A DNA stretch of 37,213 bases from Halorubrum aquaticum (GCF_900113615.1 NZ_FOPZ01000024.1:1-37213); one strand, 5' to 3'; shown: positions 15,187 to 23,293, numbered from the stretch's first letter. Made by a program: numbers and translations. The notes: generated by a model from the sequence alone, not told the origin.

Positions 15187-17340
15187 CTATTCCTCTCCGC
15201 CCTCGTCGTCGGAGCGTCCGATCCGGCGGGACAACGCGTAGACCGCGCCGCTGATCGTGGCGACGGTACCGGAAACGGTGAATCCGGGAACCTCGATGCC
15301 GTCGGGTTCTGACTCGGGGCGATCGTCTTCGATACCCTCTCCATCCGTGTCGTCATCGGCTCCGCTGTTCGTCTCGTTCTCCGTTTCTCGCTCCGTTCCG
15401 TCTTCCCCGACCGATCCGTCGGGACTGTCATCATCGGCAGTCCCGTCGTCCGAATCGGTCTCATCACCGGCAGTCCCGTCGTCCGAATCGGTCTCATCAT
15501 CGGTCACGGTCACGAGAACCGGCGGACTCCGATACCGCACCTCCTGTTGATAGATGACCGAGACGGTGAGCCCCGACGTTCCCGCTTCGACACCAGTGAG
15601 TTCGATCTCGTCACCGTCAGCCACCGCCCGGAACGCGTCTCCGGATTCGACATGGATGTTCAGGTCGTCACCGATCGGGACCGATTCCCCGTCGTCGAGA
15701 ACGGTAACGGCGATCGACGCCGTCTGGTCGCGCCGGATCGACGGGAGCGACCGACGCTCGGACTCCCACCTGTCGTCCTCGAGAGCGATGAGGCGGTCGC
15801 CGGAGTCAGGGTCCGAGAGAACGACCCTATCGACCTCGAGGAGGGCGAGCGGATCGATGACCGTCCACCGGCTCTCGACGTGCGTCTCCCCCCGGTGAGT
15901 GACGGTGAGACGGAACTCGTCGTCCGGGGAGGTAGAACTGAAATCGAGCTCGGCGGTCCACTCGCCGTCCTCGGGGGACGTTTCGGTCATGTATATGAAC
16001 TGTGGATAGGTTTCCTCCGTGCTCCGAGCCCGAACCTCGAACGTCGCGTCGTCCGGGAGTTCCGTGCCCCCGGAGATGGTGGCTCCCTCTTCGGCCGGAA
16101 CCTCTCGTGGCCCCTCGATCCAAACGTCCCCATCCGTCCCGCCTGAACCGAGCGTCATCGTCGATCCGCTACGGTCGTGACCCGTTCTGACATCGTAGGC
16201 GTACTCACCGTCGACGAGGGCGTCCGTCTCGATGGGGTCGAACTCGATCGAGGTCGACTGGTCGGGAGTGAGTTCGATCGACAGATCGTCTTGGCGGCCG
16301 GCTGACCCCGGACCGTCAACCGCACCGTCGAAGTGTAACTCGACGTCCCGTTCGGCGGTCTCGGAACCGACGTTCTCGATCGTTGCGGAGACGGTCAACG
16401 GTTCACCGGAATCGAGCTCGATCTCGCCGGGCGTCCGCTCGGTGACGACAAACGCCGCAGTCGGTTCGGGAGACGGCGGACTTCCGTTTTCCCACGCGAG
16501 CTTCGGATAGCCGTCGGTCGTTTCCCACGTCTCGTCGAAATCGAGTCCACTCAGGTACGTCCGTGCGTTCGAACTCGTCATCCGCGGAGTCGGAACGCCC
16601 GTCGGCTCCCAGACTTCCGGCTCTTGGGCGACGGCCGAGTCCCAGTAGGAGTCCTCGGTAGAGCCGTCTCGCTGGAAGCTGATCCCGTTTTTGATCTCGC
16701 CCTCTATCGGGATCACCGCGTACGTCCGGGCGATCTCTCCGTCATTTATTCCGGCGATCCCTCCGGAGAACGTGCCGATCTCGTCGATAACTGCGTAGGA
16801 GTCCTCGATCGTTCCGCCGTCGTTGACGCCGACGAGCCCGCCGAGGTCGAACGATCCGTCCACGGTTCCGGTTATCGAGCATCCGGAGACGGTCCCGCCA
16901 GTGCTACGACCGACGAGGCCACCGACGGCCGTGTCTCCGACGAGGTGACCGTCGAGGAGTCGAAGTCGTTCGATCAGGGCATCCTCGATCGTCGAAAAAA
17001 GCCCGACGTCCTCCGAATCCGGACGATCGACTCGAAGTCCGCGGATCGTGTGTCCACCTCCATCGAACGAACCGGTAAACGGTGGCCTCCCCGTCCCGAT
17101 CGGTTCGAAAGTGCCGGTTCCAGCGAGATCGATATCGGTGGTGAGTTGATAGTGAGCGTCCAGTTCTTCGGAAACGTTTCCGAGATGGGTAACGGTCTCG
17201 ATCAGGTACGGATCTGCCGACGAGCCGGTTCCACCGCCGAACGGACTTGATTGTGCCGTCCCCGTTCCCACTCCACCGGCGAGCAGACCCATTCCGAGCG
17301 TAGCGCGTCGAAGCGCGTCTCGACGCGTCAGATCTGACAT
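15187..17340 (-). CDS. Tat-exported surface protein: GLUG repeats, CARDB-like domain, PGF-type C-terminus
   Basis: A 717-aa secreted protein. A twin-arginine signal (TRRDALRRATLG) is followed by a hydrophobic stretch to about residue 30. Residues 40-240 carry GLUG-type repeats (VGGLVG, LGGLVG, GGIAGINDG) forming a beta-helical unit. A CARDB-like domain lies at about 290-370 (LTVSATIENVGSETAERDVEL), then a region like haloarchaeal surface-glycoprotein domains (about 400-500), an Ig-like part, and an Asp/Glu/Thr-rich tail with an 11-residue repeat. The end EVPGFTVSGTVATISGAVYA plus a basic cluster matches the PGF-CTERM sorting signal cleaved by archaeosortase A, which attaches lipid. Its codons are visibly less GC-rich than in neighbours. 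Probably an adhesin or S-layer-associated protein; ligand unknown. Confidence 0.88.
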   Translation of the reverse strand: MSDLTRRDALRRATLGMGLLAGGVGTGTAQSSPFGGGTGSSADPYLIETVTHLGNVSEELDAHYQLTTDIDLAGTGTFEPIGTGRPPFTGSFDGGGHTIRGLRVDRPDSEDVGLFSTIEDALIERLRLLDGHLVGDTAVGGLVGRSTGGTVSGCSITGTVDGSFDLGGLVGVNDGGTIEDSYAVIDEIGTFSGGIAGINDGEIARTYAVIPIEGEIKNGISFQRDGSTEDSYWDSAVAQEPEVWEPTGVPTPRMTSSNARTYLSGLDFDETWETTDGYPKLAWENGSPPSPEPTAAFVVTERTPGEIELDSGEPLTVSATIENVGSETAERDVELHFDGAVDGPGSAGRQDDLSIELTPDQSTSIEFDPIETDALVDGEYAYDVRTGHDRSGSTMTLGSGGTDGDVWIEGPREVPAEEGATISGGTELPDDATFEVRARSTEETYPQFIYMTETSPEDGEWTAELDFSSTSPDDEFRLTVTHRGETHVESRWTVIDPLALLEVDRVVLSDPDSGDRLIALEDDRWESERRSLPSIRRDQTASIAVTVLDDGESVPIGDDLNIHVESGDAFRAVADGDEIELTGVEAGTSGLTVSVIYQQEVRYRSPPVLVTVTDDETDSDDGTAGDETDSDDGTADDDSPDGSVGEDGTERETENETNSGADDDTDGEGIEDDRPESEPDGIEVPGFTVSGTVATISGAVYALSRRIGRSDDEGGEE
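15428..15493 (-). repeat. 33-bp tandem repeat inside the surface-protein gene
   Basis: Two full 33-bp units (15428-15460 and 15461-15493) differ at one base, and a third begins at 15494. They encode an 11-residue acidic unit containing ETDSDDGTA in the stalk before the sorting signal. Such units change copy number easily, so the stalk length may vary between strains. Confidence 0.85.
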
Positions 17341-17423
17341 GCCACTTTTCGGATAGTAACTACGGATCGACCCCGATCGAACACGGACACGTTCACGTAT
17401 CTAACGCTAATGTGCGTATGTTG

Positions 17424-17430
17424 TAATAAA
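17424..17430 (-). promoter_or_regulatory. Possible promoter of the surface-protein gene
   Basis: TTTATTA on the minus strand, in the most A/T-rich part of the 175-bp divergent interval. The ATG at 17340 is about 85 bases away, so a leader of some 55 bases would result, long for this genome. No closer TATA box is clear. Confidence 0.35.
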
Positions 17431-17515
17431 TCTCAGGTGGGTCGACCAGTGAACGTGACCCCCGTGTCGGGACGAACCCCGCCACCGCTTTGTACCCGCT
17501 TCGCGTAGCCCGGGT

Positions 17516-17758
17516 ATGCGCGTCGAGTTCGATCGGGACACCTGTATCGGGATGTACCAGTGTGTCGCCGAGTGGGACGGTTTCGAGAAGGACCTGAACG
17601 ACGGGAAGGCCGACCTCGTCGACGGCGAGGAGCGGGAGGAGGACCTGTTCGTCGTCGAGGTCCCCGACGGCGAGGAGTTGGACGCGAAGTTCGCGGCGCG
17701 GGTCTGTCCCGTCGACGCCATCGAGGTGTACGACGACGACGGCGAGCAGGTGGTGTGA
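17516..17758 (+). CDS. Small ferredoxin, probably single [3Fe-4S] or [4Fe-4S]
   Basis: An 80-aa ferredoxin-like protein. Residues 10-16 read CIGMYQC (Cys10 and Cys16), and a third Cys near residue 62 is in the diagnostic CPVDAIEVYDDD context. The usual middle Cys of the CxxCxxC motif is replaced by Met, so only three cysteines are available, as in [3Fe-4S] ferredoxins of the P450-partner type. The chain is strongly acidic (EEREEDLFVVEVPDGEE), normal for a haloarchaeal electron carrier. Single gene; it faces the DR2241-like Fe-S gene convergently, 33 bases away, which hints at a partner but does not prove it. Confidence 0.85.
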   Translation: MRVEFDRDTCIGMYQCVAEWDGFEKDLNDGKADLVDGEEREEDLFVVEVPDGEELDAKFAARVCPVDAIEVYDDDGEQVV

Positions 17759-17791
17759 GGCGATCGCGGGACGAGTGACGCCTCCGAACCG

Positions 17792-19048
17792 CTATTCGCC
17801 GTCGTCCGGGTCGTCCGGGTCGTCCGGATCGGTCGGAACGCCGCCGAGGTTCCCCGCGTCGTCGAACAACTTCGCGCGGAGGAACCGGGCGCGGTAGCGG
17901 TTCGCGCCCTCCTTCGTGTCCGCCTCGCGGATCTCGTCGGTCCGGCCGTCGGCGACCGCGTCGACGATCTCCTCGAGTTGCTCCTTCTCGCTCGGCGTCA
18001 GATCGAACTCGTACGTTCGGGGCTGCTCGCTCTCCAGCCGGGTCCACTTGCGCGCGGCGCTCACGACGACCGAGCAGGGCTCCCGACACGGGAAGACCCC
18101 CTCGCCGCCGTCGACGTCGAGGTCGGTGTCCTCGTCGTACTCCCACTCCCGGCGTTTCAGACACTGCGAGTCGTCACAGCACGCCTCCGCCACCCAGTTC
18201 ACGTGTTCGTGGCCCTCGCCGCGGTCCCACGTTCGGATCACGCCGTAGATGCCCGACTGCCGCGCCATCGTCTCGCGCCAGTGGCTCACGTCGAGTTCGC
18301 CCTCCCGCTCGCGGTGCCAGTTCGCGATCGTCGCCGGATAGACCGTCTCGACGGTCTCGTAGAGCTCCTTGGGCCCCAGATCGGGGAACACCCAGCCACG
18401 ACGCAGCGTGGGGGCGGTCTTCAGCGGGCGGTACCGTCCCTTCCCGTCCAGCGTCACGATCTCGCGGGCCTCGAGCGGGTCGTCGTGAGCGGTCAGTTCC
18501 TCCCGGGGAACCCCGACGTCGTCGGCGTGACGCACCTCGTACCGGCGCTCGCCGCGGTCGGTGACCGTCGCGATGACCCGGAGCTGTCCCCACGCGCGCT
18601 CGATTCCCGCAGCGAGCGCGGCATATCGCTCGGCGACCGTCGCGCCGTCGGCGTCCTCGATCCAGCGCAGGAACGCCCGTCGGGGGCCGAACTCGCCGAC
18701 GACGCGCTCGAAGACGTACCAGTCGGTGACGGCGGGGGCGCGGTCGGCGAGCGCCGCGTGGAGGTCGCGCTCGTTCAGGCCCGTCCGGGAGTCGTCGCCG
18801 GCGGGCTCGAGGACGTAGTGGGCGTCCGCGTCGGCGGCGCGGTCGTCGCCGGCGACGCCGACCGCGAACCCCTCGAACCGGATCCACTCGTCGGGCGCGA
18901 GGCCGGCGAGCGCGTCGAGCACCGCGTCGAACGCGTCGCTCGGGAGGTCGATCTCGGGGACTGCGGGCTCGTCGCCGCTTTCGGCCGCCGTCACGGACTC
19001 AGGGTCGGTCACGAACTCAGAGTCGGTCGCGGACTCGGGATCACTCAC
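17792..19048 (-). CDS. DR2241-family iron-sulfur protein, CbiX partner
   Basis: A 418-aa protein of the DR2241 family, which occurs fused or adjacent to CbiX chelatases. The N-terminal part is unstructured with a DPES/DSE-like repeat; a conserved domain covers about residues 35-250 (RRGWVFPDLGPKELYETVE). The C-terminal third carries the likely 4Fe-4S ligands in ACCDDSQC and FPCREPCS, followed by a helical tail and the run DPDDPDDPDD, encoded by 9-bp repeats at 17803-17829. The start codon is GTG, two bases past the cbiX stop, so the pair is one operon with cbiX first. It presumably helps cobalt or iron insertion into sirohydrochlorin; the exact role is not established. Confidence 0.85.
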   Translation of the reverse strand: MSDPESATDSEFVTDPESVTAAESGDEPAVPEIDLPSDAFDAVLDALAGLAPDEWIRFEGFAVGVAGDDRAADADAHYVLEPAGDDSRTGLNERDLHAALADRAPAVTDWYVFERVVGEFGPRRAFLRWIEDADGATVAERYAALAAGIERAWGQLRVIATVTDRGERRYEVRHADDVGVPREELTAHDDPLEAREIVTLDGKGRYRPLKTAPTLRRGWVFPDLGPKELYETVETVYPATIANWHREREGELDVSHWRETMARQSGIYGVIRTWDRGEGHEHVNWVAEACCDDSQCLKRREWEYDEDTDLDVDGGEGVFPCREPCSVVVSAARKWTRLESEQPRTYEFDLTPSEKEQLEEIVDAVADGRTDEIREADTKEGANRYRARFLRAKLFDDAGNLGGVPTDPDDPDDPDDGE

Positions 19049-19050
19049 GG

Positions 19051-19920
19051 TCAGTCCCCCGCGGCGACCCGGGTCGTTTCACGCACGGTCGCGAGCGCGT
19101 CGCCGAGATCCGCGCCGGCGTCCGCCGCGCGCTCCAGTATCACGTCGGCCATCAGGGGTTCGGTGCCGACCGCGCCCGCGTACCAGATCCGGGTGCCGTC
19201 GACGGTCTCGGGCACGTCGTATCCCTCGGTGTGGTCCTCACAGAGCCCCACGTCCTCGGGGATGTCCTCCTGCGTGTGGTAGCCGTCGGCGATGAAGAGC
19301 GGGACGAGGACCACGTCGTCGCTCTCGAAGAACTCGGGGAGGTCGTCGACCTCGGGGTCCTCGTCCATGTAGAGCGCCCGGACCTCGTCGAAGCGGCCGC
19401 GCTCGCGGATCCGGTCGGCGTGGTACTCGATCGCCTTCGCCGAGTTCTCGTTGCGCTCGGTGCCGTGGCCGACGACCGCCAACCCGAACCCCTCACCCAC
19501 GTCGGGGTCGCCGGTGACCGACTCCGCGCGCCGCTCGATCACGTCGGTCATCGCGGCGTGGGTGCCGACCGGCCCGCAGTAGTGGACCTCTCGGCCGACG
19601 TCGCTGGCGACGAGCGTGGCCTGGTCGGCCGAGAGCCCGTCGGAGTCCCACTCGGAGACGTCCCACCCCTCGAGACGGAGCTCGCGGGGGATCACCTGCT
19701 CGGTGAAGTAGCCCTCCGAGACGAACAGCGGGACGACGTAGACGTCGTCGCCCTCGACGGTGCGGAGCACCTCGCGGAAGTGCGGTTCCTCCTTCCAGAA
19801 GCCGGTCTTCACCTCGTCGAACGCGCCGGACGCGCGGATCGTGTCGGCGTGCGCGTACGTCGGCGCGCTCGATTCCGGGTTGAGGTGGGAGCCGTGCGCG
19901 ACGATGACGAGCGACTGCAT
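19051..19920 (-). CDS. cbiX: Sirohydrochlorin chelatase CbiX (two-domain)
   Basis: A 289-aa chelatase with two copies of the CbiX domain: the first starts with VIVAHGSHLNPES and the second (about residue 145) with LAVVGHGTERNENSAKA. Each has the catalytic His of the HG motif and the strand VYVVPLFVSEGY or VVLVPLFIADGY. The family inserts cobalt (early cobalamin pathway) or iron (siroheme) into sirohydrochlorin. Small archaeal CbiX(S) is a single domain of about 130 aa, so this is the long form. It is first in an operon with the DR2241-type Fe-S gene; no cobalamin riboswitch-like structure is seen upstream. The minus-strand TTCTTAGG about 27 bases before the ATG is a weak promoter. Cobalt or iron specificity cannot be decided. 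Confidence 0.92.
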   Translation of the reverse strand: MQSLVIVAHGSHLNPESSAPTYAHADTIRASGAFDEVKTGFWKEEPHFREVLRTVEGDDVYVVPLFVSEGYFTEQVIPRELRLEGWDVSEWDSDGLSADQATLVASDVGREVHYCGPVGTHAAMTDVIERRAESVTGDPDVGEGFGLAVVGHGTERNENSAKAIEYHADRIRERGRFDEVRALYMDEDPEVDDLPEFFESDDVVLVPLFIADGYHTQEDIPEDVGLCEDHTEGYDVPETVDGTRIWYAGAVGTEPLMADVILERAADAGADLGDALATVRETTRVAAGD

Positions 19921-20057
19921 ACCCGTTCTGGGGGCGCGCCGTTCTTAGGGACTTCGGAGGCTGCGAGGCCGCGGGAACGCGTCGCCGATCGACGGACACC
20001 GGGCGATCGCACGCTCCGACCGAAACCGCCATGCCGACCGCGCGCACACGGGCGGGC

Positions 20058-20609
20058 ATGTCGCTGGCAGCCGCCACCCGCGAGACGGTCCGAGAGCACC
20101 CGTTCCTCCTCGACGCGCTCCGCGCGGGAACGCTGAACTACAGCGCGACCGCCGCGTGGCTCGTCGAGCGCGGCGGGCTCGACGGCGACGCCGACGCGGT
20201 CGCGACCGCGCTCCGCCGGTTCCGCGAGGACCTCCCGGCGTACGCGACCGCGGACCGGACCGCGAGCGTCACGATGCGGAGCGGCGTCGGGGTCGTGACC
20301 GACGCCGAGGCGGACGGGGTGGGAGAAGGGGTAGACGGCGAGCCGCTCCTCCGGGTCGGCGGCGCGGCGGTCGTCTCCGAGGGCTCACACACCGCGCTGC
20401 TCGCGACCGGCGGGGTCGACGCCGCGGCGCTTTCGGCCGCGCTCCGTCGGCTCGACGCGGTCGACGTCGCGGTCGCGGCCGCGGGCGTCGCGGTCGGGGG
20501 AGGCGACGACGGCTCGCTCGTCGTGATCGTGGACCGTCGCGACGGCGCGACCGCGCTGCGAGTCGTCGAGGACGCGCTGGCCGCGGTCCCGGGCGTCGAC
20601 GGCGAATAG
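20058..20609 (+). CDS. Unknown small protein, possible DUF7523
   Basis: A 183-aa Ala/Val/Asp-rich soluble protein. The first 70 residues are helical (LAAATRETVREHPFLLDALRAG, LNYSATAAWLVERGG) and look like a helix-turn-helix-type bundle. The rest reads as a beta-alpha-beta unit with a GGVDAAALSAALRRLDAVDVAVAAAG stretch broken by turns, and GSLVVIVDRRDGATALRVVE, like an ACT-type fold. From memory the architecture is that of a haloarchaeal DUF7523 family; I cannot verify this. Start at ATG 20058 (MSLAAATRETV) preferred over ATG 20031, whose extra residues PTARTRAG are unlike a folded protein. Divergent from cbiX by 137 bases. Confidence 0.65.
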   Translation: MSLAAATRETVREHPFLLDALRAGTLNYSATAAWLVERGGLDGDADAVATALRRFREDLPAYATADRTASVTMRSGVGVVTDAEADGVGEGVDGEPLLRVGGAAVVSEGSHTALLATGGVDAAALSAALRRLDAVDVAVAAAGVAVGGGDDGSLVVIVDRRDGATALRVVEDALAAVPGVDGE

Positions 20610-20641
20610 ACCGGTCGAGAGGGCGAATAGATCGGTCGAGA
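20601..20641 (+). repeat. 21-bp tandem duplication over a stop codon
   Basis: GGCGAATAGACCGGTCGAGA (20601-20620) is repeated with one change at 20622-20641. The first copy contains the TAG stop of the preceding gene and the second, seven codons later, repeats the TAG in the same frame, so readthrough would add only six residues. Confidence 0.75.
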
Positions 20642-20742
20642 GTGTGAAGCGAGAAACGCGGTTGTGGTGAACCCTTCCGAAGCCTCAGTCGCGAGGCGCT
20701 ACGTGCCTCCGGTCCCTCCCCGCTCGCGAGGATGCGATCGTA

Positions 20743-20762
20743 CCGCACCTCACGCCTCCCCA
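20743..20762 (-). repeat. 20-nt dispersed repeat, copy 2
   Basis: On the minus strand this is TGGGGAGGCGTGAGGTGCGG, identical to 13617-13636 on the plus strand. Confidence 0.8.
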
Positions 20763-20810
20763 GCCTCGCTGCTCGCGACTCGCGGCTCCGCCGCTCGTTG
20801 TTCGAGGTGC

Positions 20811-20842
20811 TCGCGTCGCTCGCACCTCGCGTCGCTCGCACC
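20811..20842 (+). repeat. 16-bp tandem duplication
   Basis: TCGCGTCGCTCGCACC at 20811-20826 is repeated exactly at 20827-20842, and a third diverged unit follows to about 20857. Confidence 0.75.
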
Positions 20843-20971
20843 TCGCCCCGCTCGCAGCGTCCCTCGCGCGGTCGTTCGCGGCCCGGTGGGCCGCTCACGG
20901 CACGCGCCGCCGCGAGGAAACCCGGTTCCACAACCGAGTCCTTTTCGGTGCGGGGCGTAGATTCGCTCCGC

Positions 20972-22225
20972 ATGTCCAGAGTCACGGTCGCGGACGTCGA
21001 GGCCGCGGCGGCGCGGTTCGCCGACGCCGACATCGTCCAACGCACGCCCGTCCAGCGGAGCCGGTCGCTCTCCGAGCGATGCGGCGCGGAGGTCCGACTG
21101 AAGATGGAACACCTCCAGCGAACCGGCTCGTTCAAGCCCCGCGGGGCGTACAACGCGATCTCGCGGCTCGTGGAGTCGGAGCCGTCGGTGGACCGGGTCG
21201 TCGCCGCGAGCGCGGGAAACCACGCACAGGGGGTCGCGCTCGCGGCGACCGCGGCGGGGCTCGACTCGACGATCGTGATGCCCGAGTCCGCCCCCGGCGC
21301 GAAGATCGAGGCCACCCGGTCGTACGGGGCCGACGTGGTGCTCGAGGGGGCCGTCTTCGCCGAGGCGATGGACCACGCGCGGACGCTCGTGGACGACCCG
21401 ACGACGCGGTTCGTCCACGCGTTCGACGACCCGGACGTCGTCGCCGGACAGGGGACCATCGGGCTGGAGGTGCTCGAGCAGGCCCCCGACGTCGACACCG
21501 TGCTCGTCCCCGTCGGCGGCGGCGGACTCGCGGGCGGGATCGCGACCGCGATCAAGGCGCGTGATCCGGACGTGCGGGTCGTCGGCGTCCAGACCGAGGG
21601 GGCCTCGACGCTCTCGGAGAGCCTCGCGGCCGGCGAGCTCGTGACCCGCGAGGAACCGGACACGATCGCCGACGGGATCGCCACGGGCGGGATGAGCGAC
21701 CTCACGTTCGACCTGCTCGAGACGCACCTCGACGGGGTGGTCGTCGTCAGCGACGACGACGTGGCCGCCGCGATCCTGCTGCTCTTAGAACGCGCCAAGC
21801 AGATGGTCGAGGGCGCGGGCGCGACCGCCGCGGCCGCCCTCCTCGACGACCGGATCGTCGAGGAGCTCGGGCTGGCCGGCGAGACGGTCGTCCCGCTGCT
21901 TTGCGGCGGCAACATCGACATCACGTCGCTCCAAGAGGTGTTGACGCACGCGTTGGTCGACCGCCACCAGCTGGTCGAACTCACCGTTCGCATCGACGAC
22001 ACGCCGGGGAAGATGGGCGAGATATCGACGCTGATCGGCGGCGAGCGCGCGAACATCCGCACCGTCCGCCACGAGCGGAGCCGCCCGGACCTCCCGGTCG
22101 GCGACGCGGACCTCGTCTTCGAGGTGGAGACGAACGGCCCCGCCCACATGGAACGCGTCGTCGACGCGGTCCGCGAGGCGGGCTACGCCGTGACCTCGCG
22201 GACCGACATCGACGCCGACCGGTGA
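20972..22225 (+). CDS. ilvA: Threonine ammonia-lyase (biosynthetic type with ACT domain)
   Basis: A 417-aa fold-type II PLP enzyme converting threonine to 2-oxobutanoate, the entry to isoleucine synthesis. The PLP lysine is Lys55 in SFKPRGAYNA; SAGNHAQG (near 82) binds the substrate carboxylate and GGGGLAGG (near 187) binds the PLP phosphate. The C-terminal 80 residues form an ACT domain (LVELTVRIDDTPGKMGEIST), the usual site of allosteric control by amino acids. Length fits the family of about 400 aa. The frame extends to 20732, but that part is repeat DNA; the ATG at 20972 gives MSRVTVADVEAA. Its promoter must lie in or next to the inverted-repeat segment; CTTTTC at 20941-20946 is the nearest T-rich block. 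Confidence 0.95.
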   Translation: MSRVTVADVEAAAARFADADIVQRTPVQRSRSLSERCGAEVRLKMEHLQRTGSFKPRGAYNAISRLVESEPSVDRVVAASAGNHAQGVALAATAAGLDSTIVMPESAPGAKIEATRSYGADVVLEGAVFAEAMDHARTLVDDPTTRFVHAFDDPDVVAGQGTIGLEVLEQAPDVDTVLVPVGGGGLAGGIATAIKARDPDVRVVGVQTEGASTLSESLAAGELVTREEPDTIADGIATGGMSDLTFDLLETHLDGVVVVSDDDVAAAILLLLERAKQMVEGAGATAAAALLDDRIVEELGLAGETVVPLLCGGNIDITSLQEVLTHALVDRHQLVELTVRIDDTPGKMGEISTLIGGERANIRTVRHERSRPDLPVGDADLVFEVETNGPAHMERVVDAVREAGYAVTSRTDIDADR

Positions 22226-22249
22226 CGGCGTCGCGACCCCTCGCCCGAC

Positions 22250-23149
22250 CTACTCGGCCGCGACCCACCGGAGCGCGTCGGAACCGCGGTCGAGCAGGGT
22301 TCCGAGGTGGTCGGCGTCGGCGGTCGTCAGCGCCCCGTCCCGCTCGTCCACGAACTCCCCCACGGGCGCGAGAGGGGCGTTGTCGTCGCGGGTGCCGTGC
22401 CACGCGCGGACCGGGAGGTCGGGTCGGTCGAGGTCGACCGCCTCGTTCGCGAACGACCGGCTCTCGCGTTCGACCGCGGTCGCCCCGCCGCCACTAAGCG
22501 CACCGCCACCGCCGCCGAGCGCCTCGTGGAAGTCCGCGGCCACCGCCCGCGCGACCGCCTCCGACACCGACCGGTCGGTGTACTGGGAGACGACCGTGTC
22601 CGGCCCCGAAACCGACGCGAACGCGCCGAAGAGCGGGAAGAGGAGGCGGATGGCGTAGGGGATCCGGGCGAGTCCGGCGAGTCCCTCCTCGCTGGGCGGA
22701 ACGACCGTGCTCAAAAGCGCGAGCCGGGTTGCCCGGTCGCTCCCGGCGGCCGCGATCGCGAACGGGCCGCCTCCGGAGAAGCCGCACAGCCCGGCGCGGT
22801 CGATCGACTCCGCGCGGAGCACCGCGGTCAGGTCCTCGGGCCAGTCGCGCCAGCCCCAGTCGTCCGGCGGGGGCGACGAGCGCCCGTATCCCGGACGATC
22901 CGGGGTGACGAGCCGGACTCCCGCCTCGACGGCGGCGTCCGCGAGCAGCGCCGCGAACAGTCGCGAGCCGGGGGTGCCGTGGTGGAGGACGACCGGGGAG
23001 CCGTCGGCGGGACCGCAGACCGAGTAGGCGAGTTCGCGGCCGTCGGGGAGGTCGACGGCGGCGGTCCGGAGGGTCGCGTCCCCGTCGGCGTCGGCTCTGG
23101 AAGCCGCGTCGTCGTCGACGCCGACCCGGGGTGTCGCGTGCTGGTTCAT
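22250..23149 (-). CDS. Alpha/beta hydrolase
   Basis: A 299-aa alpha/beta-hydrolase-fold protein. The oxyanion region HHGTPGSR lies near residue 56, PDRPGYGRSSPP near 86, and the nucleophile elbow is GFSGGG (near residue 123, Ser nucleophile). The catalytic acid is probably in WHGTRDDNAPLAP and the His in DADHLGT, so the triad is complete. A Gly-rich insertion (EALGGGGGALSGGG) sits in the cap. The first 30 residues are unstructured. Substrate not predictable: the closest annotations of this type are generic esterases or proline iminopeptidase-like enzymes. The gene converges on ilvA with 24 bases between; no operon partner. Confidence 0.88.
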   Translation of the reverse strand: MNQHATPRVGVDDDAASRADADGDATLRTAAVDLPDGRELAYSVCGPADGSPVVLHHGTPGSRLFAALLADAAVEAGVRLVTPDRPGYGRSSPPPDDWGWRDWPEDLTAVLRAESIDRAGLCGFSGGGPFAIAAAGSDRATRLALLSTVVPPSEEGLAGLARIPYAIRLLFPLFGAFASVSGPDTVVSQYTDRSVSEAVARAVAADFHEALGGGGGALSGGGATAVERESRSFANEAVDLDRPDLPVRAWHGTRDDNAPLAPVGEFVDERDGALTTADADHLGTLLDRGSDALRWVAAE

Positions 23150-23261
23150 CGGTGGATCCGGGTTTCGAGCCCGGCGGCATAATCCGTCGGAAGGGTCACA
23201 GCCCGGTTGTAGTCTTCACGCTGGATCCTCGAATGCTCCCGATCCCGGGACGATCCGACGA

Positions 23262-23268
23262 TTTCAAA
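23262..23268 (+). promoter_or_regulatory. TATA-like box of cysS
   Basis: TTTCAAA is centred 29 bases before the ATG at 23294, consistent with a leaderless transcript. Confidence 0.45.
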
Positions 23269-23293
23269 GCCTCCCCGCGGGTATCGGCGCGCA

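Larger units (their letters stand above)
20659..20936. repeat. 278-bp segment bounded by 9-bp inverted repeats, MITE-like
   Basis: CGGTTGTGG (20659-20667) and CCACAACCG (20928-20936) are exact inverted copies; beyond them AACC-GGTT similarity continues inward with a 2-base offset (GGTGAACC against GGTTCC). Inside are hairpins at 20878-20894 (7-bp stem, loop GGT) and 20782-20794 (5-bp stem, loop TCC, the complement of the GGA loops at 15-57). No target-site duplication is obvious, so an element is only suspected. Confidence 0.4.
20610..20971. other. Repeat-rich intergenic region before ilvA
   Basis: A gene-free 362-bp stretch. It contains the 21-bp duplication, a 9-bp inverted repeat at its two sides (20659-20667 and 20928-20936), the second copy of the 20-nt dispersed repeat, a 16-bp tandem duplication and small G-C hairpins. 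Open frames across it are low-complexity and continue upstream of the true ilvA start. Confidence 0.7.

Noticed and set aside
20732-20971. An 80-residue N-terminal extension of threonine ammonia-lyase
   Set aside because: The extension is Arg/Ser-rich, lies in repeat DNA and does not resemble any ilvA N-terminus; the ATG at 20972 gives the normal length.
23158-23174. A T-arm-like hairpin (5-bp stem, 7-nt loop) next to the hydrolase start, suggesting a tRNA fragment or attachment site
   Set aside because: The loop TTTCGAG or its complement does not fit the conserved T-loop bases, and no matching acceptor or anticodon arms are found on either side.
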